A stretch of 64,000 bases of DNA from an uncultured Flavobacteriaceae bacterium (GTDB taxonomy: Bacteria; Bacteroidota; Bacteroidia; Flavobacteriales; Flavobacteriaceae): the NCBI GenBank assembly GCA_947498845.1, contig CANMLX010000008.1, positions 57,846-121,845 of the forward strand. Direction: 5' to 3'. The notes beneath the pieces were generated by a model. The model did not search any database, was not told the DNA's origin, and worked only from the letters and a program-made list of their open reading frames with translations. Below are positions 16,765-26,900 of this stretch, piece by piece. Position 1 is the stretch's first letter. Each line of letters starts with the position of its first letter. The translations under genes were made by a program, and so were the position numbers.

Positions 16765-18182
16765 GAATAGTTATAAAATACATTCTTGCTGTATTAGTTT
16801 TGGTATCATTAAACAACGTTATAGCTCAAACTAAAGAGGGGTTGGAGATAGAAAATACACTTTCTTTTGAAGAATTTTTGGGTTTTGTAAAACAGCACCA
16901 TCCCTTGTTAAAACAAGCTGAATTAACGTTAAGTATTGGAGAAGCCAACTTGCTAAAAGCTAGGGGAGGTTTTGATCCTAAAATAGAGGTAGATTACGAT
17001 CGTAAAAAGTTTAAAAAAACAGAATATTACGATCAATTAAACGCAACTTTTAAAATTCCTACTTGGTATGGTATTGAGTTTAAAGCTAATTTTGAGGAAC
17101 ATACAGGCGAATTTTTAAATCCTAATCTAACAGTTCCAGAAGATGGTTTGTATAGTGCGGGAGTCTCTTTCTCTCTAGCAGAAGGGTTTTTAACCAACCA
17201 ACGAATGGCCACTTTACGAAAGGCGAAGTTTTTTAGAGAACAAACTAAAGCAGATCGGGATTTATTAATAAGTAATTTACTCTATGATGCGAGTAAAGCC
17301 TACTTTACATGGTTGCAAGCTACTAAAGAACAAGAGATTTTTTCAATCTTTTTAGAAAATGCAACTGTACGGTTAGAAGCCGTAAAGCGTAGTGCAGAAG
17401 TAGGAGATAAAGCACTAATTGATGTTACAGAAGCAGAAATTACAGCACAAAACAGAGCGCTTAATCTAGAAGCAGCACGTTTAAAAGTTAGAAAGGCAGC
17501 CTTGATAGTGAGCAATTATTTATGGCTTAATGATATTCCAATGGAGTTATTGCCTAATGTTGCTCCAGTTAGTCCAGAAACACAGACTATTAAAACATCT
17601 TTGGGACTTAACAAAGCATTGGGTGAAGATTCCGTGTTCTCTGTAGAAAGCCACCCTAAACTATTAAGTTTAGATGCCAAGATTAGTGGTTTGACTGTAG
17701 ATAAAAGATTAAAAATTAATGAGTTATTGCCTAAAGTAGATTTACAATACAACTTTTTAACACCATCAATAGAGCAACTTAATAATTTTAATACGGCCAA
17801 TTATAAAGCTTTTGTTAATTTTAGTATGCCTGTTTTTTTGAGAAAGGAGCGTGGTGCGCTTAAATTAGCCAATATAAAACTGCAAAATGCAAATTTTGAT
17901 CGCATGTCGGCTTCTTTAACTATCCAAAATAAAGTCAATGCAGTTAATGCAGAAATTAGTTCTTTAGAAACTCAAAACGACCTTATTATAAATATTGTTG
18001 AGAATTATGATAAGCTGGTAAAAGCCGAAGAACGTAAATTTTCTCTTGGAGAAAGTTCTCTTTTTCTAATAAATTCGAGAGAGCAAAAACTTATTGATGC
18101 GCAGCTAAAAGAAAATGAGCTTGTTATAAAAGCATTAAACGCTTATGCTAAACTTTATAATACTTTAGGATTGAGTATTTAG
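16761..18182 (+). CDS. TolC-family outer-membrane efflux protein
   Basis: 473 residues with a signal peptide (MRIVIKYILAVLVLVSLNNVIAQ). Two outer-membrane-efflux repeats are visible as long amphipathic helices with TolC-like LLKARGGFDPKIEVDYD and LPKVDLQYNF strand entries. It would form the trimeric outer-membrane channel of the exporter encoded by the two upstream genes. The 4-base ATGA overlap with the membrane-fusion gene shows operon structure. Its TAG stop (18180-18182) interlocks with the TAA of the convergent mechanosensitive-channel gene, leaving no room for a conventional intergenic terminator. Confidence 0.93.
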   Translation: MRIVIKYILAVLVLVSLNNVIAQTKEGLEIENTLSFEEFLGFVKQHHPLLKQAELTLSIGEANLLKARGGFDPKIEVDYDRKKFKKTEYYDQLNATFKIPTWYGIEFKANFEEHTGEFLNPNLTVPEDGLYSAGVSFSLAEGFLTNQRMATLRKAKFFREQTKADRDLLISNLLYDASKAYFTWLQATKEQEIFSIFLENATVRLEAVKRSAEVGDKALIDVTEAEITAQNRALNLEAARLKVRKAALIVSNYLWLNDIPMELLPNVAPVSPETQTIKTSLGLNKALGEDSVFSVESHPKLLSLDAKISGLTVDKRLKINELLPKVDLQYNFLTPSIEQLNNFNTANYKAFVNFSMPVFLRKERGALKLANIKLQNANFDRMSASLTIQNKVNAVNAEISSLETQNDLIINIVENYDKLVKAEERKFSLGESSLFLINSREQKLIDAQLKENELVIKALNAYAKLYNTLGLSI

Positions 18183-19423
18183 TTTGTGATTTTTGTTGGA
18201 TATTCAAAAATTTCCAGTTCAAAATAAGGGATGGCTGCCAAAACATGATCGAAAATATCTGCCATGATATATTCGTAGTTTTCCCAACGTTTATCGTTAC
18301 TAAATGCATAAATTTCAATAGGCAAGCCTTGCGGTGTAGGTGCTAATTGGCGCACCATAATGGTCATGTCTTTGTTTATAGCAGAGTGTTTTTCTACATA
18401 GGTTTGTATATACTTTCTAAATACACCTATGTTAGTAAGGTTTCTACCGTTTAGAGGGTAATAGTCTTTATTAATATTATTGTTAGTATTGTAAGCTTCA
18501 ATATCTTCTTGTTTGTTATTTAGATAAGGAGCTATTATATGAATCTTTTTTAAAGTTTCTATAGTCTCATTAGATAAATATTTAATACTGCTCTGTTTTA
18601 TATTTAATGAGCGTTTTATACGTCTTCCTTCGGCATTTACCATACCGCGCCAGTTTTTAAAAGAATCTGATATTAAAGCGTAGGTGGGTATCGTAGTAAT
18701 AGTTTTATCAAAATTTTGGACTTTTACTGTCGCTAGATTTATTTCGATTACATCGCCATCGGCACCATATTTTTCAAAGGTTATCCAATCGCCTATGCGT
18801 ACCATATCGTTTATGGAGACTTGTATACTTGCTACAAAACCAAGAATGGTGTCTTTAAATACTAAAATTATTACGGCAGAAATAGCTCCAAGCCCAGTAA
18901 CAAATTTAAAAAATGGAATATCGGTAATTATGGCTATGGCAGACATAATACCGCCAAACCAAGCAAATATCATAAATACCTGGATGTAACTATCTATGGG
19001 CTTATCTCTAAAACCAGATAACGTTTTTAAATAATCTTTTACAGTGTTTAAAAGGCTTCTAATGATCCATAAAGTGAGTATAATGGCAAATACTTTAAGC
19101 CCTTTTTCTACAATATTTTCAAAGTATTGAAAATCTAAAAATACAGTAGGTATAAACTTTAAAGCAATTAATAGAGGTATAATATGCGCTATGTTTCTAG
19201 GTACTTTATTGGTTACCAATAAATCATCAAAATTAGATTTTGAGATTTTAGCGAATTGCGTGAATGTTTTTAATAAAATTTTGCGCGTAATATAATCTAC
19301 AATAAACACAATTAATAACAATACCAATAACAATACTATTGCATTAAGATACTGAGACGTTACTTTTGAAATTCCTCTTTCTATGAGAAAATCATAGACC
19401 AATCTTGAAATATATGATATCAT
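18179..19423 (-). CDS. Mechanosensitive ion channel, MscS superfamily, YbdG-like
   Basis: 414 residues, close to E. coli YbdG (about 415). Five or so hydrophobic helices precede the pore-like helix and beta domain (GLGAISAVIILVFKDTILGFVASIQVS). A soluble region with FEKYGADGDVIEINL, TTIPTYALISDSFKNW and NAEGRRIKRS matches YbdG-type proteins. These inner-membrane channels open at mild osmotic downshock. The small DUF3817 gene lies 9 bases upstream on the same strand, so the two are likely co-transcribed. It converges with, and overlaps by 4 bases, the exporter operon. Confidence 0.92.
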   Translation of the reverse strand: MISYISRLVYDFLIERGISKVTSQYLNAIVLLLVLLLIVFIVDYITRKILLKTFTQFAKISKSNFDDLLVTNKVPRNIAHIIPLLIALKFIPTVFLDFQYFENIVEKGLKVFAIILTLWIIRSLLNTVKDYLKTLSGFRDKPIDSYIQVFMIFAWFGGIMSAIAIITDIPFFKFVTGLGAISAVIILVFKDTILGFVASIQVSINDMVRIGDWITFEKYGADGDVIEINLATVKVQNFDKTITTIPTYALISDSFKNWRGMVNAEGRRIKRSLNIKQSSIKYLSNETIETLKKIHIIAPYLNNKQEDIEAYNTNNNINKDYYPLNGRNLTNIGVFRKYIQTYVEKHSAINKDMTIMVRQLAPTPQGLPIEIYAFSNDKRWENYEYIMADIFDHVLAAIPYFELEIFEYPTKITN

Positions 19424-19432
19424 AAGAAACTA

Positions 19433-19741
19433 TTAGGCGCGTTTCAATAATTTTCTTTCAACATAAAATGTTCCAAATGGAATAATGGAAGCGATTAGCA
19501 CTGTCCAGAATTCTTTTTTGGACCATTGTTGTTCTGGCTTAATCATAAATGCCAAAATAATATAGAGTATAAAAAGAATACCATGTGGCATACCTAATAG
19601 TTTTACGTATTGAGGATCACCAGAAATGTACTTGATAGGTGTGGCAATAAATAGTAATAAAATATAAGATACACCTTCTAAAAAAGCAGTTACCCTAAAG
19701 ATGTTGAGAAGTGAAAACATGTGTCTTGTTTTAAGAGACAC
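19433..19741 (-). CDS. DUF3817 integral membrane protein
   Basis: 102 residues with three hydrophobic helices (about 9-27, 47-65, 77-93). The sequence FRVTAFLEGVSYILLLFIATPIKY with Glu in the first helix, and the GMPHGILFILYIIL segment, are the hallmarks of DUF3817 membrane proteins, whose biochemical role is unknown. It precedes the MscS-type channel by 9 bases and probably shares its transcript. Confidence 0.85.
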   Translation of the reverse strand: MSLKTRHMFSLLNIFRVTAFLEGVSYILLLFIATPIKYISGDPQYVKLLGMPHGILFILYIILAFMIKPEQQWSKKEFWTVLIASIIPFGTFYVERKLLKRA

Positions 19742-19817
19742 AAATTTAATGTTTTATAGTTTTAAAAGATGCGCTTAACCAGATAATATTTCATGTAAAT
19801 GATTTGTCTAGGTCATA

Positions 19818-20939
19818 CTAATCATTATACTCTATGTGAGTATTCCTAAAACGTTTATTGGATTTAGTAGTTGTAGAGTCAACTTTCATATAACTTTTAT
19901 GAACCCACTGTTGTTGTTTTAAATCTTCGGTAGTAAAAACAATATTGCCGTTAGCAGTTTTAGTAGTTTTAAAATTGGTGACTACATTTAATTTTTTTTC
20001 TGTTTTTTTATCTGTATCCTTTGCTGCTTTCATATAGTCTAAAACATCTTTTTTAGTCTTTTGAGGCTGGTTGTTATCACCATCTTTACTTATAGCTTCA
20101 ACCACGATAGATTCTAATATCTTTCCCCATAAATCTTTAAAAAGCTGTTGATTATTATAAACTTCAACACCATAAATTTCTCCATTTATTGTATAGGCAT
20201 ACCCAATAGCTTCAGGCGTATTTATGAGGGCTTTTAATTGATTTAAAAAAGCCTCTTTCTCTTTTTTTAATTCTTTATTTTCCAGTGCTAACTCTAGGCT
20301 AGTATTAGATTCATCATCAGCGACATCTACTGTATAACCATTTTTATCAGAAAGTTTATCACTTAAATATTTTTTTTGTTTTGCAACACGATTCCATACT
20401 TTTCCCTGATCCTTTTCGTATTTGGCAGCTAGTTTTAATTCTCTAGATGATAACATTTTTGTATTAGTGCTAAAAGAGGCTACAGTTTCATTGGCACGTT
20501 GCTGCCATCTGCCTTGTTCTACGCAAAAACTTTCCAGAGGTATGTTTTTAGCGTTGGGAGGAATGATAACATCATAACTAATTGTACGATCTTGTTTCCC
20601 GCCTTTTACGATGTCTCCAGAATGGATAAAGACATAATCGTCACTATTATTAGTTATAGAAAGTTCATTTACATTGCCCGTTTCATTTACTATTACTTTT
20701 TTGGTTTGCATAGCTTGAGAAAGAATATCATAACTTTTACCAGTTATTTTCTCTTTTCCACTTAACATAAAAATACTAAGGTTTTCTACTGTCTTTGGAT
20801 TGTTAATAGTAATATTGTTTATGGCATAAGACTGGCTAGGAGGGGTAATTGATGCTTGAGTCTTAGTGTTGTTATCTTTACATGAAAAGATAAGTGTGAA
20901 AAGAACTAATGGAACTATGCTTTTTATAAATGTAGTCAT
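19818..20939 (-). CDS. Lipoprotein with an ARPP-1-like domain
   Basis: The start at 20939 is preferred over the in-frame ATG at 20978 because it directly begins a lipoprotein signal (MTTFIKSIVPLVLFTLIFSC). After a short linker, the segment with LSIFMLSGKEKITGKSYDILSQAM, then VFIHSGDIVKGGKQDRTIS and PLESFCVEQGRWQQR resembles the ARPP-1 domain (named for association with ARG and rhodanese-phosphatase proteins). Function of that domain is not established. A charged helical region follows (about 200-250) and a C-terminal part with WVHKSYMKVD. It is apparently a single-gene unit, exposed on the periplasmic or outer surface. Confidence 0.75.
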   Translation of the reverse strand: MTTFIKSIVPLVLFTLIFSCKDNNTKTQASITPPSQSYAINNITINNPKTVENLSIFMLSGKEKITGKSYDILSQAMQTKKVIVNETGNVNELSITNNSDDYVFIHSGDIVKGGKQDRTISYDVIIPPNAKNIPLESFCVEQGRWQQRANETVASFSTNTKMLSSRELKLAAKYEKDQGKVWNRVAKQKKYLSDKLSDKNGYTVDVADDESNTSLELALENKELKKEKEAFLNQLKALINTPEAIGYAYTINGEIYGVEVYNNQQLFKDLWGKILESIVVEAISKDGDNNQPQKTKKDVLDYMKAAKDTDKKTEKKLNVVTNFKTTKTANGNIVFTTEDLKQQQWVHKSYMKVDSTTTKSNKRFRNTHIEYND

Positions 20940-21109
20940 GATTTTTGCTTTGCTCAAATGTAGTTGAGCTATGTGCATAAATCAATTTATAATGAGTGAA
21001 CCAATTAATTTAGTGGGCGAAAGCACTATTTTGTTTAGTAAACTAAGTAAAAAGACTATTATTTTGAAGATTTATTTCTAGAACTGAAACATTTTGGCTT
21101 TTTAATTAT

Positions 21110-21210
21110 AACCTGAATTATGGATTAAGTTTTAACTATTTAAGTATAGAAGAGAGTATACTCATATTTGATAAACAATCTATAGTATTTACTAATACAT
21201 AATTCAGGTT
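21110..21210. repeat. Perfect 13-bp inverted repeat bounding a 101-bp element
   Basis: AACCTGAATTATG (21110-21122) and CATAATTCAGGTT (21198-21210) are exact reverse complements with 75 bases between them. There is no coding frame inside. It resembles a miniature inverted-repeat element or an element footprint. Confidence 0.5.
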
Positions 21211-21240
21211 CAGAAATATTAATTTATTACTAAAAAAGTA

Positions 21241-21570
21241 TTAGCGTCTAATTTTATCTTTGTCTACAACAAGATAACCATTAAAAATACCACTAGTACT
21301 ATAATTTCTACATCTAAAACCAGGGATAATAGTAGGTCTTAGAATTTGATGTACTCTATAGTTGTATTCATTAAAGCATATTTTATAAGCATCAGCTGGG
21401 TTGTAATTAACAAATTCGCTAGATGAGCTAGCATTTTGTTTTTCATCTTCAATTTCTATGTTTGCTATACCTTGAGACTCTTCAATAAAGGCATCATCCT
21501 CTTTCTGGCAAGCAACCAGTGTTATTACTAAAATAAAAATTGATAAAAATTTTAAGATTTGTGATTTCAT
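21241..21570 (-). CDS. Hypothetical small lipoprotein
   Basis: 109 residues, family not recognised. The signal MKSQILKFLSIFILVITLVAC ends in a clear lipobox (LVAC, Cys21), followed by an acidic, Ser-rich linker (QKEDDAFIEESQG ... NASSSSEF). The C-terminal 50 residues hold two Cys (KICFNEY, GFRCRNY) and aromatic residues and may form a small folded domain. It stands alone between two intergenic stretches that contain repeat and pseudogene material. Confidence 0.6.
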   Translation of the reverse strand: MKSQILKFLSIFILVITLVACQKEDDAFIEESQGIANIEIEDEKQNASSSSEFVNYNPADAYKICFNEYNYRVHQILRPTIIPGFRCRNYSTSGIFNGYLVVDKDKIRR

Positions 21571-22080
21571 TGTTGTGAATTTTTAGTTGTTAATATTACT
21601 CTGAAAGTAGTGAAATGAAGATATTATCTTACTCTAGCGTGATGAAATGCTTACTTTTGAGGACGAAAGAAGAGAATGATGAGGATGAGTTTTAAGTAGT
21701 TGCCTTTTAGTTAATTATATGGTGTTGTTAAGATAATTCTTTAAGTAAAAATGCTTATTATTTTTATATACCGAAGTATTTTGGGTTTCATGACAACCTT
21801 CTATTGCATAAAGTGGGTTTAACGGTGTATTCGATCCATAATCTCGATAATTTTATATTCTTTCTAACAGAGACAAGGACGTTTTTACCATTTTTATGCA
21901 TAAGATAAGCTTCATTTGTCTATGCATAAAAAATTAGTACATAAAGTATTAATTGAAGAATACTAAAACTGTAGTTAGCATAATTTTAGTATTAAGACTA
22001 CATACAATAATAGCTTTTTTATTGAGTTTACTTTCGTATATAAGAATAAGCTTACTACTAACTACTAAACAAATTAAAAA
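21571..22080. other. Intergenic region with regulator-gene fragment
   Basis: These 510 bases hold no intact gene. The only recognisable content is the decayed LytTR fragment at 21825-21945. The last 60 bases are the leader of the astacin gene. Confidence 0.5.
21825..21945 (-). pseudogene. Fragment of a duplicated LytTR response-regulator gene
   Basis: Base-by-base comparison shows clear similarity to the 3' end of the regulator gene at 23190-23939. Translated on the minus strand, NEAYLMHKNGKNVLVSVRK parallels DGGYLMLKNGENVPVSVRK of the intact gene, then the frame diverges. There is no receiver domain and no start. It is a decayed duplicate of the final LytTR strands lying about 1.3 kb from its likely parent. 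Confidence 0.75.
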
Positions 22081-23109
22081 ATGAAAACAAAAATCATATC
22101 AAAAACACTATTTATTAGTGTTTTAGCAGCTATAGTCTTTTTTACTTCTTGCGAGGAAAATGAGACTCTAAATTCACCAGATCAAGTAACTAATCAGGAA
22201 AAAGAAACAATAGAAAAGTATTTTCTAGGAGAACGTGTTAAGGTTACAAAAGAAGAAGATGGTACTTTTTCTCTTCAGAATACAGATATTAGGTTGTTTG
22301 AAAATCAACTTTCTGATAAGAAAGAGGTTTTTGATCCAAATGAGGCGCCAAATGTTAGTGAAAAAAACCAGGTAGGCCTTGCAAGAGGTGTTCGAAAATG
22401 GACTAATAATACTGTTGTTTATAGAACAGAAGGACTTAGCCAATCGGTGATGAATGAATTACAAAAATCAATGGATGAATGGGAAAACAAAACGAATATT
22501 CGTTTTAAAGAGCGTACCAATGAGTCTACTTATGTAACTATAAGTAGTAATGGACGATCATGTAATTGTGGTGTGGCAACTTTAGGAGCAAATGGCTCTA
22601 GAGGGTTTATTAGATTAGGAGCTAAGACGACTGCTGTTGTAATTATCCATGAAATAGGACATACTTTGGGATATATTCATGAGCAAAATCGCTTAGATAG
22701 AGATGATCATATTATTATAAATTTCGAAAACATTCAACAAGGCGCCGAAGATCAGTTTTTTAAAAGCAGGACTGCTACTTTAGTGACTAGAGATTTTGAT
22801 ATTAATTCTACTATGATGTATGGTAGCTATACGTTTAGCAAAAACGGCAGACCAACAATTACCGATCTTAATGGAAATGTACTTCCTCGTAGAGGAGCAG
22901 AAATCTCTGCTTTAGATATAGAAGGTACAAATAGTATATACCCTTCTACAGGAGGCGGTAATCCTCCGCCAGTGAGTAATAACCCTTGCGATGGAGTGGA
23001 CGAGTGGCAAAGAGGCCAACGTTATCGTGTAGGAGATAGGGTAACTTATGTTGGATACTTATTTGAGCGAGATTTCTCTAGGTGGAATGTTATAGAAAAG
23101 TGTAATTAA
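22081..23109 (+). CDS. Astacin-type (M12A) zinc metalloprotease lipoprotein with chitin-binding-like tail
   Basis: 342 residues. Signal MKTKIISKTLFISVLAAIVFFTSC ends in a lipobox (FTSC). A propeptide-like stretch precedes the catalytic domain (from about residue 98, KWTNNTVVYR). The zinc motif HEIGHTLGYIHEQNR starts at His190, continues with LDRDDHI and has a Met-turn STMMYGSY, as in astacins. After a Pro/Gly linker (STGGGNPPPVSNN) the last 40 residues (CDGVDEWQRGQRYRVGDRV, YLFERDFSRWN) match the CBM5/12 chitin-binding fold pattern. It should be a surface-tethered endopeptidase that docks on polysaccharide. It converges with the LytTR/propeller operon across a shared terminator. Confidence 0.92.
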   Translation: MKTKIISKTLFISVLAAIVFFTSCEENETLNSPDQVTNQEKETIEKYFLGERVKVTKEEDGTFSLQNTDIRLFENQLSDKKEVFDPNEAPNVSEKNQVGLARGVRKWTNNTVVYRTEGLSQSVMNELQKSMDEWENKTNIRFKERTNESTYVTISSNGRSCNCGVATLGANGSRGFIRLGAKTTAVVIIHEIGHTLGYIHEQNRLDRDDHIIINFENIQQGAEDQFFKSRTATLVTRDFDINSTMMYGSYTFSKNGRPTITDLNGNVLPRRGAEISALDIEGTNSIYPSTGGGNPPPVSNNPCDGVDEWQRGQRYRVGDRVTYVGYLFERDFSRWNVIEKCN

Positions 23110-23148
23110 TTAATTCAAAAATAAGTAAGCTAAGGTCTTATATATGTT

Positions 23149-23178
23149 AAAGCTACCTTTTTTTAAAGAGGTAGCTTT
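23149..23178. terminator. Bidirectional terminator between astacin gene and LytTR regulator
   Basis: AAAGCTACCT (23149-23158) pairs perfectly with AGGTAGCTTT (23169-23178) across 10 bases, and runs into a T-tract. The flanking genes converge. Confidence 0.85.
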
Positions 23179-23189
23179 TTTAATTGATA

Positions 23190-23939
23190 TTAACGATGCA
23201 TTCTGTCTATAATCTCGATAATTTCTGTCTTTTTTCTAACAGAAACGGGTACGTTTTCTCCATTTTTAAGCATAAGATAACCACCATCTGTTTTTATATA
23301 AGCACTAATACACTGTAGGTTGACTAAATGACTTTGATGTACGCGAATAAAGTCATAGTTTTTTAACATATCTGCAAAATATTTTAATGTTTTTGTTACA
23401 AATATTTTACGTTTATCCTGAAGGTGAAAAATAGTATTGTTACTGTCTGATTCACAGCGTACAATATCATCTAGATTCACAATAATTATTTTATCCAGTG
23501 TATGTAAAGAGATTCTATTTGGTTTCTGTTCTGGAGACGAGAGTGTGTGTTTTAAAATGCTTAACCGTTCTTTATTAGGTTGTATTTGCTGTTTAGCACG
23601 ATCTATCGCTAGAGCTAAATCTTCATGAGAATAAGGTTTTAATACATAGTCTATAGCTGCAAATTTAAAAGCGCGTATCGCAAATTCGTCACTGGCAGTT
23701 ACAAAGATAATTTTCGATTTTAAATCGGGGAAAATTTCTAAAACATCAAAGCCAGTACCATCACCTAACATAATATCTAAAAAAAGAATATCGGGTTGCG
23801 ATTTTCTTAAAACCTTGGCAGCTTCAACAACACTTTGAGCAGTAGCAATTACTTCTATATCTTTATGATTTGTTTCAATATCGCTTTTTAAAAGTTGTAA
23901 AGCGTCTATCATGTCTTCTACAATAATAGCTGTTAGCAT
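23190..23939 (-). CDS. LytTR-family response regulator (partner of the propeller kinase)
   Basis: 249 residues. The receiver domain has the acidic pair VEDM near residue 8, phospho-acceptor Asp in QPDILFLDIMLG, VTASDEFAIRAF and YVLKPYSHEDL. The LytTR domain (about 150-249) includes IVRCESDSNNTIFHL and FIRVHQSHLVNLQCISAY and ends GGYLMLKNGENVPVSVRKK. It follows the propeller kinase gene by 7 bases, so the two form a sensor-regulator pair. A decayed copy of its last exon-like stretch lies at 21825-21945. Targets are unknown. Confidence 0.93.
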   Translation of the reverse strand: MLTAIIVEDMIDALQLLKSDIETNHKDIEVIATAQSVVEAAKVLRKSQPDILFLDIMLGDGTGFDVLEIFPDLKSKIIFVTASDEFAIRAFKFAAIDYVLKPYSHEDLALAIDRAKQQIQPNKERLSILKHTLSSPEQKPNRISLHTLDKIIIVNLDDIVRCESDSNNTIFHLQDKRKIFVTKTLKYFADMLKNYDFIRVHQSHLVNLQCISAYIKTDGGYLMLKNGENVPVSVRKKTEIIEIIDRMHR

Positions 23940-23946
23940 AGGGTCT

Positions 23947-26900
23947 CTAATAATCGGTTAATAAAGGAATTTTAAAAGTAATATTTGTACCGCCAATAGC
24001 ACCATTATTTTTTTTAATTTCTGAAATTTGTATGGCATTAGCTCCAGAAATAGATTCTAAACGTTCTTTTGTTACTGTGAGCGCCATAGATTGGTGATCG
24101 GTTTTAGTCTTTGCTTTTTGAGATTGGAATATGCCCATACCATTGTCTATCACTTTACAATGTAAATAATCTTTGGACGTCTCAAATTTTATTTGGAGGT
24201 CACCGTCTTTATTTCCTTTTAAAATCCCATGGCGAATGGCATTTTCTACAAAGGGTTGTATGAGCATAGGAGGGATAAGGATTTCTTCTGGATCAGGATC
24301 GGTGTTTATAGTAATGTTATAAGTAAAAGACTTTTGTGCCATGAGTTGCTCTACTTCAATATAATGTTTTAATGTTTTTATTTCCTGATCTAAGCCAATA
24401 TGCTCTTTTCGGGAATTGTAAAGTGTTTCTCTAAGCAATACAGCAAAACTATTAATGGTATTGTTCATTTTTTCTGGTTTAGAGCTTGCCATAGCTTTTA
24501 TGCCATTAAGAACATTGAATATAAAATGCGGATTCATTTGTAAACGCAGTGCCTTTTGTTCTAAAGATAACAAGTGGTTTTGCATTTGTAAGCGCTCGTG
24601 TTCGGTTTTATTCTTTAATTTAATTTTTCTAATGTAAAACAAACTTAAACCAAGTAATGAAAGGATAGCCAAAGCTATTACTGTCCATTGAAACCATGCT
24701 TTTTTATACAACGGACTATCTATAAAAAAGTGAAATGTTTTTGGGTCACTTTCTATCCATCTGTTATTTCTAGATTGTACTGTAAAAACATGTTTGCCAT
24801 AAGCTAATCCAGCAAAGCTTTGTTGGTTTTCCTTTACCCAGGGGCTCCAATCTGTTTTGTTTAATCTGTATCTGTACTCAATATCGTTGGGATGGTCTAT
24901 GTCTATAGTTTTATATGAAAAACTAAGTTGCGTCTGGTCTGGTTTTAATTGTAAAACTTTTTTAGTTTTCACCCAGTTTTTTAAGACGATAGTATCAATA
25001 CTTTTATAGGCTTCTTTTATATCTGTAAAGTAAATTTTTGGTCTTAAAGCTGCTTTACTATCTGTGCTTGGTGCATATTTGGTCAATCCATAAATAGTAC
25101 CAAACCAGATATTACCCTTATCGTCTTTATCCACAGCGTTTAAACAGGTTTCAATCCCAAGAAAACCATCATTTCTATCAAAATGATACAAATCCTCAAT
25201 GCCATTATCTAGGTTTAGCTTTATTTTATCTACACCGCGTTCTGTTCCTGCCCATAAATACCCTTGATCATCAAAAATAAGCTGATAAATATTTTCCGAG
25301 TACAGCTTTTTTTCTCCTTTTAACTTCTGAAAACTGTCAGGAGCATCTAAGTTGGAATACCAAATCCCTTTTCCTGCTGTGCCTACAAAGAGTTGATCTT
25401 TATTGAAGAGTAATGTACCAATAGCGATTTGAGACTTTAAAACAGAAGGGAATTCTGTAACTTTTCCTTGATTGATATAACCTAAATTTCCATTTTGAGT
25501 GGCATACCATAATCTGCCTGTAGGATCTTTTTTTATGTCTTTTATCAACACATCACTAATACCTCTTTTTGTATTAAATGTATTGTGAATAACAAGACTA
25601 TCGTTATCTGTGTGGTAATTAAACTGTATAATACCGCTAGAATAGGTGGCAGCCCAAACGTGATTGTTATCTACAATTACTTTGCGAATCCAGTCTGACG
25701 GAAACCCGTTTTCGGAATTAAGGATATAATTTTTAGTCACTTTCCTAGACAAGGTATCTACTGTTACAGTGGTAGAGTCTATAATTGTAGTTATTAAACT
25801 ATCTACAGTTTTTGTTTCTCTAAATAACAAGCCATTACCATCTGAACCCGCCCAGATATTCCCTCTTTTATCACTTGTAATGGTACGTGTTTTTACATTG
25901 GTAAACGCATTAATTTTGGGTAGGCGATGTATGCCTAAGCTATCTATTTGTGCTAAATACCCTTTGGCACTTGACACCCAAATACCGTTATTCGCTTTAT
26001 GTAGCGCATAAACGCGATTTCCTTTTAGTCCAGTACTTCTATCATAATGTTTAAAACTATTTTGAAAGTATTTATAAAACCCTCCTCCAGAAGTCGCTAT
26101 CCAAATATTAGATTGTTGGTCACTAATAGTTTTACGAATATGTGATACGGCTAAGCCATTTTTAGGATTTAATTTAGTTATTTCGGAATTGGTATTAGCA
26201 TTTATAATGGTAATGCCATCGTTATCGGTAGCTATCCAAAGTTCATTGTCGTTATGCATACTCATACTATTAATGCGAAGTGGTTCTCGCATTAAAATAG
26301 CATCATCGTTATTTTGGGTGTCTATAATTAAAATACCATCGTTAAAGGTAGCCGCGAAAAGCGTGTTGTTATAACTAACAAGCGACGTGAAATTGTTAGT
26401 TTCTATTTTTTTTATGCTTGCAGAAGCTTTTAACTCACTTAGTTTCCAGAGTGCTTTGTTGGTGGCTATCCAATAGGAAACACCATCAAAAAGCATGGTA
26501 TTAATACTGTGATTATCAATTTCTGGATGAATACTTGTTTTTTGTAATTGCTTGTTTTTAGAGAAACTATAGATCCCTTTTTTAGTTGCTATATAAAGCA
26601 CTTTTTTAAACTTGTAAAATTGATTCACCTGAGGAGCACCAATATTTATAAAGTTATTCTTAAGTTTAATAGACAGGCCTCTTTTAGTGCCAATAAATAG
26701 TGAATCATTACTATAATGAAGCGCATGGATATAGTTTGATGGTAAACCATTACTTTGGTTCCAGACTTTAAAGGTATTACCATCAAAATTTGCAAGACCA
26801 CCACCTTGAGTTCCTAACCATAAATATCCCATATTGTCTTGAACCATATCATATACTTGAGACTGTGGTAAACCATCTTCTATGGTATAGGCTCTTAACT

